Positions 18,602-27,589 of a DNA stretch of 64,000 nt are shown here, piece after piece. The DNA is from Nitrospirota bacterium (lineage in GTDB: Bacteria; Nitrospirota; Nitrospiria; SBBL01; JAADHI01). The stretch spans positions 1 through 64,000 of the forward strand of contig JAJDBV010000066.1 of assembly GCA_029261165.1 (NCBI GenBank), given 5' to 3'. A model generated the notes under the pieces. The model was not told the origin of the DNA. It made no database searches and saw only the letters and a list, made by a program, of their open reading frames with translations. A program made the translations under genes and the position numbers. Numbering within the stretch: position 1 is the first letter of the stretch; each line of letters opens with the position of its first letter.

Positions 18602-19513
18602 ATGAAAAAGGTATTCGTGTGGGGCGTTTTGCTTGCAGCCATGCAAACCCCGCTGTCCACTTACGCCGCTCCGGTCACGGTCATCACGACGACGGAAGAC
18701 CTGGCGGCCATAACAAGGGAGATCGGGAGGGATAGGGTTCGGGTCGATTTTATCGCCAAAGGGGTGCAGGATCCCCACTTCATCGATGCCAAGCCGAGTT
18801 ACATGCTGAAACTCTCACGGGCCAAACTCTTTATACAGGTCGGGTTGGGCTTAGAGGCCGAATGGGTCCCTTCATTACTAAGGGGGGCGCGAAACGTCAA
18901 TATTCTACGGGGGAGAAATGGGCATGTCGACGCCTCAGAAGAGGTGGCGCTTCTTGAGGTTCCCAAGGGACGGCTCGACCGCTCCGCGGGGGATGTCCAT
19001 GGACAGGGAAATCCCCACTACTGGCTCGACCCCTTAAACGGAAAACAGATCGCTCGAAATATTGCGAAAGGCCTGAAGCGGATCGATCCGGAAGGGAAAG
19101 AACAATACGATCAAAACTTCGTTCAATTTTCCAGAAAACTCGATGCGGCGATAGAGCGATGGCGCGAGGCAATGAAGCCGTTTAAGGGGGAAAAGGTGGT
19201 CACCTATCATAATAGCTGGCCTTACTTTCTCCGGCGATTCGGCCTGACGGCGGTCGACTACGTGGAGCCGAAGCCGGGAATTTCCCCGTCATCCTCCCAT
19301 TTAATACAACTGATCGAACGAATTAAAGAAGAAAAGGTCAAGATCATCATCGTTGAACCTTATTTTAACGAGAAGACATCCCGATTTGTTGCGAGGAAAT
19401 CCGGGGCCAGGGTTGTTGTTCTCCCACCCTCTGTCTCAAAGGCAAGCGGGATGACCGATTATTTTCAGCTCTTTGACCATATCGTGGCAACCTTAACAGC
19501 CTCATTGGAATAA
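18602..19513 (+). CDS. Metal ABC transporter substrate-binding protein (ZnuA/TroA-like)
   Basis: Signal peptide; QDPHFIDAKPSYMLKLSRAKLFIQVGLGLE, GNPHYWLDP, TYHNSWPYFLRRFGL, VEPYFNEK. Confidence 0.9.
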   Translation: MKKVFVWGVLLAAMQTPLSTYAAPVTVITTTEDLAAITREIGRDRVRVDFIAKGVQDPHFIDAKPSYMLKLSRAKLFIQVGLGLEAEWVPSLLRGARNVNILRGRNGHVDASEEVALLEVPKGRLDRSAGDVHGQGNPHYWLDPLNGKQIARNIAKGLKRIDPEGKEQYDQNFVQFSRKLDAAIERWREAMKPFKGEKVVTYHNSWPYFLRRFGLTAVDYVEPKPGISPSSSHLIQLIERIKEEKVKIIIVEPYFNEKTSRFVARKSGARVVVLPPSVSKASGMTDYFQLFDHIVATLTASLE

Positions 19514-19531
19514 AAATGTAACTAAAAAGAA

Positions 19532-19672
19532 GTAACTGTTCAGCATGCCTAGATATGCTTTCAGGGCAAGGCGCGAGGAGCGCAGAACCGCAACGGTTGT
19601 GTCTATACGTGAGGATTCGAGCACCGCAGCAACGCAACAATGGAGGCTTAGATGGGTGTGCTGAAAAGTTAC
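19532..19672 (+). repeat. Dispersed TIR element family 1, copy D
   Basis: GTAACTGTTCAGCATGCC...TTTCAGGGCAAGGCGCGAGGAGCGCAGAACCGCAACGG...TACGTGAGGATTCGAGCACCGCAGCAACGCAACAATGG...GTGTGCTGAAAAGTTAC. Confidence 0.88.
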
Positions 19673-19682
19673 AGGAGTTAAT

Positions 19683-20507
19683 ATGGTTTCTTTGCTCATC
19701 TGGCCTTTCATCGCCTGCCTCATTCTGACCGGGATTCATACTTATCTGGGAATCCATGTGGTCCGCCGCGGGGTCATCTTCGTCGATTTGGCCTTGGCCC
19801 AAATGGCCGCGTTGGGATCCACGCTTGCCCTCCTTTTAGGACACGACCTGCATGATCCGGAGGCATATTATATCTCTCTGGGAATGACCTTCATTGGTGC
19901 CGTCTTCTTTTCTTTGTCGCGCCAACGACGGGAGGTGATTCCTCAGGAGGCCATTATTGGTACAATCTATGTCATGTCCGCGGCCGCCAGCCTGATTGTC
20001 CTGGATCAGGCGCCAGGCGGGGCAGAACATATTCGATCCCTTCTCGTAGGAAATATCTTGACCGTAACACCGAAGGAGGTCTTCAAAACGGCGCTGCTTT
20101 ATACCGCCGTCGGAATCTTCCATTGGGCCTTTCGCAAGCCGTTTCTCATGATCTCCTTTGACCCGGATCAGGCAAGATCAGAAAAATATCGTGTTCGCAG
20201 TTGGGACCTCCTCTTTTACATGACCTTCGGTCTTGTCGTCACCAGTTCGGTCGCCCTTGCAGGGGTGCTCCTTGTCTTTTCATACCTGATTGTTCCGGCC
20301 CTGATCTCCCTGATGTTGGCAGAGAAGATCCCATCCAGGTTGTGGATCGGGTGGGGAATCGGGCTTCTGGCAAGCCTCTTCGGCCTTGCCGCTTCGGTCG
20401 GCTGGGACACGCCGACCGGGGCCTCAATTGTCTGTGCATTTGGGTTTCTCTTCCTTTTTCTGGCGATCGGAAGGTTCATTCGGCAAGGGATGAACACAGA
20501 GAGCTAA
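19683..20507 (+). CDS. Metal ABC transporter permease (ZnuB-like)
   Basis: HVVRRGVIFVDLALAQMAALGSTLALLLGHD, SYLIVPALISLML; multi-TM ABC-3 family pattern. Confidence 0.88.
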   Translation: MVSLLIWPFIACLILTGIHTYLGIHVVRRGVIFVDLALAQMAALGSTLALLLGHDLHDPEAYYISLGMTFIGAVFFSLSRQRREVIPQEAIIGTIYVMSAAASLIVLDQAPGGAEHIRSLLVGNILTVTPKEVFKTALLYTAVGIFHWAFRKPFLMISFDPDQARSEKYRVRSWDLLFYMTFGLVVTSSVALAGVLLVFSYLIVPALISLMLAEKIPSRLWIGWGIGLLASLFGLAASVGWDTPTGASIVCAFGFLFLFLAIGRFIRQGMNTES

Positions 20508-20576
20508 TGCCCTTGTTTTCGGGGAAGGATAAAAAGGCCTTGACATTTTTTTCGAAATGATATAGAGAGAAATGTT

Positions 20577-20888
20577 ATGAACGCTCTCCTCTCAAAGAAA
20601 ACTCACCTCATACTCGTCTTGGCCGTCTTCTATTTTTCGACGGTCATCCTGGGCGCCCTTTGCAGTTCAAGCGACCCATCCGATCATATGCCTCATCAGA
20701 AGCAGGGAAGGAGTCACTCCCTGTCCTGCCTTCTGGCCTGCGCCAACATCGTCTCGCAAGATGGTGAGATCTCCACCCTCCCGTCAGTTCTTCCGGCTTT
20801 TGGTTTCCTCCTTGCCTCAATCCCCTTTATTCTTTTTCAAACCTTCTCTTCAATCCCTCATAGTCGCGGTCCTCCTCAGATCCATTAA
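20577..20888 (+). CDS. Small membrane protein with Cys segment and C-terminal RGPP
   Basis: N-terminal TM, SHSLSCLLACANIVSQ, second TM, SRGPPQIH. Confidence 0.55.
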   Translation: MNALLSKKTHLILVLAVFYFSTVILGALCSSSDPSDHMPHQKQGRSHSLSCLLACANIVSQDGEISTLPSVLPAFGFLLASIPFILFQTFSSIPHSRGPPQIH

Positions 20889-21055
20889 GCAAAGCAAGAA
20901 GCCATAATATCGACCTTATTGGAAAATCGTCTGCTCATTAAAGACAGGGTCGTATTGATTGCCCACGGTTGCTAGAGGTAAGTCTATTCAGATGGCTCCT
21001 TGATGATGTCCATTGCATAAGTTATTATTAATAGTCAGAATCAATATCAGAGATA

Positions 21056-21373
21056 ATGAAACAAAATAAACGAATTAAACATACAGCCCAAGTTCTTGTA
21101 CTGACCTATCTGTTTTTATCCGCTTTCATGACGGTCGGCATGGAGCGGCATGCACTCAGACATGGTCGAAACGCGAGCCATGCCGCCCAACACGCCACGT
21201 TGATGTGTAACTGGATGTGTGCGGCCTCGACCTTTGTTCATGCATCGGACCAGAACCTCAACAGCGGTTTTATTCCGTCCACTGCAAGACTGAGCCTTTT
21301 CACTGAGCAACTCTTTCATAACATCACTGTTCTCCCCTACACTGCCCGACCCCCTCCGTTTTCCCTTTCGTAA
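21056..21373 (+). CDS. Small His/Cys-rich protein with C-terminal ARPPP
   Basis: N-terminal TM, HAAQHATLMCNWMCAASTFVH, C-terminal ARPPPFSLS. Confidence 0.5.
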   Translation: MKQNKRIKHTAQVLVLTYLFLSAFMTVGMERHALRHGRNASHAAQHATLMCNWMCAASTFVHASDQNLNSGFIPSTARLSLFTEQLFHNITVLPYTARPPPFSLS

Positions 21374-21485
21374 GCATCAATTCAATCAAATATTTTGATT
21401 TTAATTCCGAATCGGCTGCGGTGCGATCATCTGTCTCGTGAGACAGATCTGTTCGTTTCCGGGGCCTTGATGTAACAATCTCATC

Positions 21486-22502
21486 TTGAAAGGAGTTGTC
21501 ATGCGAGGAAAGTTTTTATCGACTACTATCTGGACGATCACAAGCATGTGGTTTGCCCTGGCGGTCCCCAATGCAGGGGCAAGCTGTGGATCCGCAAATT
21601 GTTTTCTGGTCACAGGCACCCAGGAAGGGATCTCTGTCCCGGGGCAGATGACGCTCGACGTCTCTTATCGTTATATCCCGATGGATATATTTCACCGGGG
21701 AAGCAGCAAGACCAATGAAGCCGTCGTCCCAAAGGTTGATTTTGAAAACAGAATCATCATTCCCGACCACCATCGAGAGGTCAGAACCATTAACGAATTG
21801 CTTCAAGTCGATGTCGGCTATGGCGTTACAGACAAACTCACGGTTCAGGTCGCCATCCCTCTAAAGAATGACCGATCGCATGAACATTTTGATGAAGTAG
21901 GAGAACCTGGAGAGTTTTTCACACGGGAAGATGGTTCATCAGGACTCGGCGACATCCGTGTCATCGCAAAGTATGCTCCGATTGTACTGACCCGGCATCT
22001 TGTTGTCGTGGGAGGCGGATTAAAGCTCCCCTCTGGAGAATACAAGCTTCATGACACTTTGGGGAAGATCAATGAACCGACAATCATGCCGGGGAGCGGA
22101 TCGTACGACTTTCTCTTCTCCGCCTTCTACGATTATCAGATCGTTCCGCATTCCCTGGACGCATTTTTCTCAGGAAGCTATCAACTGACGACAGAGAATG
22201 ATCTCGACTATGAGTTTGGGAACCAGATCCTTTTGAACGCCGGGCTTGGTTATCTCCTTACTGAAAAGGTTTCTGTAAGCGGCCAGATCAACCTCCGCGA
22301 AGCCAAGAGAGATAAATTTATAGGAGGAGGAGTCTCATCCACCGGAGGGACCTGGATCAATATCACACCCGGCATCCGCGTTCAGGCCTCTGATAATCTG
22401 GGTCTTTATACCTTTTTACAGATCCCCGTACTCCAGGACGTGAATGAGGTCAACCTTGTGGCCCGTTTCGGACTCGCCATCGGGGCATCTTATACCTTTT
22501 AG
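21486..22502 (+). CDS. Outer-membrane beta-barrel protein (transporter/MetA-pathway-like family)
   Basis: Signal peptide, VDVGYGVTDKLTVQVAIPLKNDRS, SGLGDIRVIAKYAP, C-terminal GASYTF. Confidence 0.6.
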   Translation: MKGVVMRGKFLSTTIWTITSMWFALAVPNAGASCGSANCFLVTGTQEGISVPGQMTLDVSYRYIPMDIFHRGSSKTNEAVVPKVDFENRIIIPDHHREVRTINELLQVDVGYGVTDKLTVQVAIPLKNDRSHEHFDEVGEPGEFFTREDGSSGLGDIRVIAKYAPIVLTRHLVVVGGGLKLPSGEYKLHDTLGKINEPTIMPGSGSYDFLFSAFYDYQIVPHSLDAFFSGSYQLTTENDLDYEFGNQILLNAGLGYLLTEKVSVSGQINLREAKRDKFIGGGVSSTGGTWINITPGIRVQASDNLGLYTFLQIPVLQDVNEVNLVARFGLAIGASYTF

Positions 22503-22557
22503 GGAAGTGACACGCTGAAAGATATCAACCCTATGTCATAGATTAAGGAGATGAACA

Positions 22558-24051
22558 ATGTCATTCCGTAAAGAAAAATTTAAACGCATGATCACGGTCC
22601 TCGCAATTCTTCCGTTGGCCCTGCTGATGATTCAGTGCGCGGAAAGTTTCGATCCGCCCGTCTCACCGCCTGTCCACACCGAGAAAGCCTTTATCGCCAG
22701 CGGTGGACTCCCAGGAGATCCCCCGGTAGAAGCGCCCACTGTGGCCATCATCACCGATGACGCAACACCTGAACTCATCGGAACACTAAGTCCCGGTGGA
22801 TCAAACGATGTCGCCGCAACCTTCGGTCATGTTTATGTGAACAATTCGGGGTCAGACAGTGTGGGTGTCATTGATGCGAATACAAATACCGTGATTGACC
22901 AAATCGGCGTTGGTAAAAGGCCGATTCACTCCAAGGTGATCAAAGGAGGAAACCTCCTCGTTGTCGGGAACGACGGGCTATCCGGCCGGGATCCAGCAAA
23001 CGATGTTGACCTTGTTGCCCAGGATGATTCGATTTCTGTGATTGATACCAACCCGAATAACGCGACCTTCCTCATGGAAATCGCTCGCATCCGAGTGGGA
23101 AATGGTCATCATATTGTCGCCTATAGTGATGTCGCTAACCGAGTGGCGGTCACCAATCTGAGCGCAGGAACAACTTCCATTGTCGATATTAACCTGCTCC
23201 AGACCATCTGCACCATCACAGTTGGGTCTGTCCCCCATGGAATTGACTACTCCGATGTCAGCGGACACGCCTATGTTGCAAATGTTTCAGGTGCCCCGGG
23301 GAACCCGGCGATTTCGATTATTAACCTGGACGGTTCCGTGACGATTCCGACCGATCCACATGTCCCAACACCCGCCTCCCCTCCCGCGTCCGCTCCTGGA
23401 TGCAGCCAGGATCTCGTATCTCTAACACCGGCCACTATCGCGAGGGGGAGAGGTGCAGGCCAGATCCCGGCACCAGGTTTTACACACGCAAATCACGCCG
23501 GAGAATACATATATGTCGTCGGCTATGACGACAGTGTTCCAAGTAATCTCCGAGGTGTTATCTCAGTCATTAAAGCCGGCGATCCCACGGTGCCGACTGT
23601 CGATACTGTTGTTGGTTTTCTCGACCTGCCAAACTTCAAGCCGGATAAATTCGTAATTGCCGAGGGTGACAACCGGATCTACATCAGCAGCGTCGAGGAT
23701 GAAGACAATGCGGTGACAGTTCCAGGCACGACAATTGCCGTTCTCGATATTCCGTTAGACGCTCAAGGAAAACCAATTGACGGGATGCCAGTAATCCACC
23801 CGACGACCCCGTTCATTACCGTCGGGCCAGGACATGATCACCGAGCCCTCGCACTCAGCAAAGATGGAACACGGCTCTTTGTCCCCAACTCCGGATCGGA
23901 TAACGTCTCCATTATCGATACGGCAACGCTTTCCGTCATCAGCACCATGGAGGTCGGGCATGAGCCCAATTCGTTAATCACCGTTGATGCTGAGACCCTT
24001 GAAGTCCCGGCCACCGGCGGAGGCGCAGGGGGCCATGGTCACGGCGGATAA
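22558..24051 (+). CDS. YncE-like beta-propeller lipoprotein
   Basis: Lipobox-like LLMIQCAE; blades HVYVNNSGSDSVGVIDANTNTVI and RLFVPNSGSDNVSIIDTATLSVISTMEVG; Gly/His tail. Confidence 0.8.
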   Translation: MSFRKEKFKRMITVLAILPLALLMIQCAESFDPPVSPPVHTEKAFIASGGLPGDPPVEAPTVAIITDDATPELIGTLSPGGSNDVAATFGHVYVNNSGSDSVGVIDANTNTVIDQIGVGKRPIHSKVIKGGNLLVVGNDGLSGRDPANDVDLVAQDDSISVIDTNPNNATFLMEIARIRVGNGHHIVAYSDVANRVAVTNLSAGTTSIVDINLLQTICTITVGSVPHGIDYSDVSGHAYVANVSGAPGNPAISIINLDGSVTIPTDPHVPTPASPPASAPGCSQDLVSLTPATIARGRGAGQIPAPGFTHANHAGEYIYVVGYDDSVPSNLRGVISVIKAGDPTVPTVDTVVGFLDLPNFKPDKFVIAEGDNRIYISSVEDEDNAVTVPGTTIAVLDIPLDAQGKPIDGMPVIHPTTPFITVGPGHDHRALALSKDGTRLFVPNSGSDNVSIIDTATLSVISTMEVGHEPNSLITVDAETLEVPATGGGAGGHGHGG

Positions 24052-26509
24052 GATCAAAAAGAGAGGCATGCTCTGGACCGCCGCATTGTTCTCCGGAGTT
24101 GCAGGACTGATTTATGAGGTCCTGTGGCTCCGGGAATTTGCCCTCAGGCTGGGGAACACAGCACAAGCCTCTTCTCTTGTCCTAGCGGCCATCTTTGCTG
24201 GTCTGGCGATCGGAAATGCCCTTGGTGGAAGATGGGCCGACCGGCTGCCGAGGCCGCTGAAAGGCTATGCCCTGATCGAACTTGCAATGGCGGCCTGCGG
24301 CGGCATTGCAATGGCCTTTCTGGGCAAAGGGGAAACGATTGTTCTCATTCCGCTCTTTTTTCTCCTCATCCTGATGGCCGTTCTGATGGGGGCAACCCTC
24401 CCGCTTCTGATCCAGACCATGCCTCGGGATCTTGAAAATGTAGGACGAGAGGGTTCCTGGCTCTACGGCATCAACACTACCGGAGGGATGATCGGCGCGG
24501 GGGCCGCGGGAATGGCCCTCCCCCTCTGGCTGGGCATCAGAGGAACCTTTTCCCTGGCAATCCTCCTGAACCTGATCATTGCGATTTCGGTATGGAGGAT
24601 GAGTGTACCAGAACCTCAAAATGCCGAGGTGAGGGGTGGAGAAAAAACGCATAAAAAATTTCACAAAACTCAAGGAGTCCCACTTTCACCCAATACCCTC
24701 TATATTCTGGCGGGTCTTTCAGGGGCAGGAACCCTCGCCCTAGAAGTCCTCTGGACAAGGATGTTTAGCCTGGTTTTCCAGAATTCTGTCTACAGCTTCT
24801 CACTTATTCTTGTTCTTTTCCTCCTCTCCCTTGCAATCTCCGCCGCGTGGGTGGGTTCACTTTCCAGAAGGGGCGGCGATCCGTACAGGCTGCTCCTACG
24901 GGCTTTATCAGTGGTCGCCCTCTTGATTCCCCTCGGAGCATGGATCTTTATTCGATCCAGCCATCTTGAATTTCTTTTCCGGGACACCACACCCCTTGGA
25001 TATATCTTAAATATCACCCTCTTTACCGGCGTTTTGGTGGTTCCTGTCATGATTGCAGCCGGCATGGTGCTCCCGCTTTGTTGGATCATCGACCCGCGGA
25101 AAAATCAAAGCACGGGCTGGCAGATGGGAAGCCTCCTTGGCATAAACACCATCGGCGGCGTACTTGGCTCTCTCGCCTCCGGTTTTTTCCTGATCCCTAA
25201 ATTGGGGCTTTGGACCGGGATGGGTCTTGTCTCAGTTGGATATGCCTGTGGCGGCCTCCTAGTCTTTCGCAGCCTCCTCAGCAAAGGAAAGCGTCCCACC
25301 GGAGCAAGACCTCTTTCAAGGCTTACACGGCCTGTTCTCATCGGGAGTCTCTTTGTCCCGCTTCTCCTGATCTGGCCTTCCCTCCCAACACAACATCTCA
25401 AGTCGGGAGAAAAACTTCTCTTCCTGGAAGAAGGGGCAGGCGCCCAGGTGGCCGTGGTCGAGCTGCCGTCAGGAGAACGCAAACTCAAGGTCAACAGCAC
25501 CTATAACCTGGGTAGTTCTGCGGCAGAGGTTGAGGAAAGACGTATGGGTCAGATCCCACTCCTCCTCCACCCCGATCCAAAATCGGTCGCCTTTGTGGGC
25601 CTGGCCACCGGGATTACGGCAAGCGCGATCTATGATCACCCTGTGGATCAGGCTACTCTGATCGAGTTGCTGCCCGAGGTTGTCCGGGCAGCAACTCATT
25701 TTGATCGTGAAAACCGCGGCATCCTCCATGACAAGAAGTGGAATCTGGTCATCGCAGATGGAAGGATTGCGCTCCCCAAAAATAAGACGCCGCTCGACCT
25801 TGTGATCTCTGACCTTTTCGTTCCCTGGCATGCCGGGACATGGACCCTCTACAGCCTGGAATACTACAGAGAAGCCGCTCAAAAACTATCTGAGGACGGG
25901 ATGTATGTTCAATGGCTCCCTCTCTATCAACTCTCGCTACGGGAATTTCAGATTATCGGAAAAACATTCAGCAAGGCCTTCCCACATGTCTCTATGTGGC
26001 GCGGGAATTTCTCACCCGACTATCCGATACTCGCCCTGATTGGCTCCAGGCGTCCTTTAAAAATTGATCTTGAAAAAATGGAACCGAGACTCAAGAAAAT
26101 CGAGAACAATGCGACGACACGTGATCCGTTTCTAGCGACCCCGAACGATATGATGCTGTTCTATGTAGGCGGGTCTGAAGCCGTGAAAAATGTATTTAAA
26201 GGCGCCCCTTTAAATTCCGACAACCATCCTCTCATCGAATATCTTGCCCCGATGAGCCATATTAAAAAAGAGCAACTCATCGGAACAGATTTGGCCGAAC
26301 TTTTTACGCAAGTCTCCCAAAATGAAAATGAATGGCAGAATCACGCTCTTGCCGGAGCGCACTTATATCACGCAACCGTTTCTGTTAAATTAAAACAATA
26401 TAATAAAAGGACCTTACATCTAGAAAAGGCCAGCCGTCTGGTTGAAGGAAGCCATCTTCTGACAAGATTCACCAGAGCACTGGAACTGAATCAAACAGCA
26501 AGTCAGTAG
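24035..26509 (+). CDS. Membrane-anchored spermidine synthase-like protein (multi-TM domain fused to SpeE-like domain)
   Basis: N-terminal LYEVLWLREFALRLG-type TM region; C-terminal VAFVGLATGITASAIYDHPVDQATLIELLPEVVRAATHFDRENRGIL...DLVISDLF. Confidence 0.82.
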   Translation: MVTADKIKKRGMLWTAALFSGVAGLIYEVLWLREFALRLGNTAQASSLVLAAIFAGLAIGNALGGRWADRLPRPLKGYALIELAMAACGGIAMAFLGKGETIVLIPLFFLLILMAVLMGATLPLLIQTMPRDLENVGREGSWLYGINTTGGMIGAGAAGMALPLWLGIRGTFSLAILLNLIIAISVWRMSVPEPQNAEVRGGEKTHKKFHKTQGVPLSPNTLYILAGLSGAGTLALEVLWTRMFSLVFQNSVYSFSLILVLFLLSLAISAAWVGSLSRRGGDPYRLLLRALSVVALLIPLGAWIFIRSSHLEFLFRDTTPLGYILNITLFTGVLVVPVMIAAGMVLPLCWIIDPRKNQSTGWQMGSLLGINTIGGVLGSLASGFFLIPKLGLWTGMGLVSVGYACGGLLVFRSLLSKGKRPTGARPLSRLTRPVLIGSLFVPLLLIWPSLPTQHLKSGEKLLFLEEGAGAQVAVVELPSGERKLKVNSTYNLGSSAAEVEERRMGQIPLLLHPDPKSVAFVGLATGITASAIYDHPVDQATLIELLPEVVRAATHFDRENRGILHDKKWNLVIADGRIALPKNKTPLDLVISDLFVPWHAGTWTLYSLEYYREAAQKLSEDGMYVQWLPLYQLSLREFQIIGKTFSKAFPHVSMWRGNFSPDYPILALIGSRRPLKIDLEKMEPRLKKIENNATTRDPFLATPNDMMLFYVGGSEAVKNVFKGAPLNSDNHPLIEYLAPMSHIKKEQLIGTDLAELFTQVSQNENEWQNHALAGAHLYHATVSVKLKQYNKRTLHLEKASRLVEGSHLLTRFTRALELNQTASQ

Positions 26510-26544
26510 ATTATCAGGCGGCAGGCAATACGTTTTATCTGAAA

Positions 26545-27090
26545 TTGGAGGATAATCCATTGAAAATAAGGCGCTCTTTATTAAAGGTGCCATCGCCATT
26601 GATGATGGCTGCGACACTTATGTTTTTTATTTCGATCACCGGCATGGCCAAGCGCCCGCCCCTCATCGGCAGTCCGGCGCCCCACTTTCAACTTTCGACA
26701 CTGGAAGGTACCCCGGCCACCATCTCCGATTATCGGGGCAAAGTTGTCCTCTTGAACTTTTGGGCCACTTGGTGTAAACCTTGTCTTGAGGAGATGCCGG
26801 AGATACAGGCAGCCTATGAGGAATTCAAAGACAGAGACTTCATCGTTCTGGGGATCAACTTTGGTGAGAAGCCTGAAAAGGCCGCTTTGCTTGTTAAAAA
26901 AATGGGACTCACCTTCCCGATTCTTCTTGATCGAAAAGTCGAGATTGCATCACGCCACCGCGTGGTCAGTCTTCCCGTCAGCTTTTTCATCGACCCGAAC
27001 GGGATTATCAAGGAACGGGTTTTCGGGGGAACGCTGACAAAGGACGATATTCGCAGTGCACTTCATCGTCTTCAGGGAGAGAAGAGATAG
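26545..27090 (+). CDS. TlpA/ResA-like thiol:disulfide oxidoreductase
   Basis: GKVVLLNFWATWCKPCLEEMPEIQ with CxxC. Confidence 0.92.
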   Translation: MEDNPLKIRRSLLKVPSPLMMAATLMFFISITGMAKRPPLIGSPAPHFQLSTLEGTPATISDYRGKVVLLNFWATWCKPCLEEMPEIQAAYEEFKDRDFIVLGINFGEKPEKAALLVKKMGLTFPILLDRKVEIASRHRVVSLPVSFFIDPNGIIKERVFGGTLTKDDIRSALHRLQGEKR

Positions 27091-27164
27091 AGAACAACTT
27101 CACGCACAGCAAACCAAGAGATGAACAGAGTTGAAAGACCTTACTAACCTAGAGGAGATTCAGC

Positions 27165-27545
27165 ATGAAGATAAAATCTTTTTTCGGAGTTGGTGTAGCG
27201 GCAGCCGTCGCGATGTTTCTTGTTTTACTCACAGCGGGACTCGACCAGGCCCACGCGAAAACCGCTCCAGCCCTTGCTTCTCCAGCGGGTGCGGGCGACG
27301 AGGGACATAACGCGGAAGGGATTAAACATTACAACAAGGGACATTGGAAAAAAGCAGCCGATCATTTCCGCGGTGCAATCAATTCCGACCCAAACCTGGC
27401 CGAGGCCCATTACAATCTCGCCCTGTCCCTAGATAAACTGAGAATGCATGGCCCCGCGACAAAGTCCTTCGCAATGGCGCTTAAACTGGGCAAGGACAAT
27501 CCGGATATTTCGGGATCCGGTATACTGAAAGCACATCTACGATAA
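27165..27545 (+). CDS. Secreted TPR protein
   Basis: Signal peptide; GIKHYNKGHWKKAADHFRGAINSDPNLAEAHYNLALSLDKL. Confidence 0.8.
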   Translation: MKIKSFFGVGVAAAVAMFLVLLTAGLDQAHAKTAPALASPAGAGDEGHNAEGIKHYNKGHWKKAADHFRGAINSDPNLAEAHYNLALSLDKLRMHGPATKSFAMALKLGKDNPDISGSGILKAHLR

Positions 27546-27589
27546 CAAAGAAGGCAGAGAAGATTATCGTTTTAGACAGGCAGGGTCGG

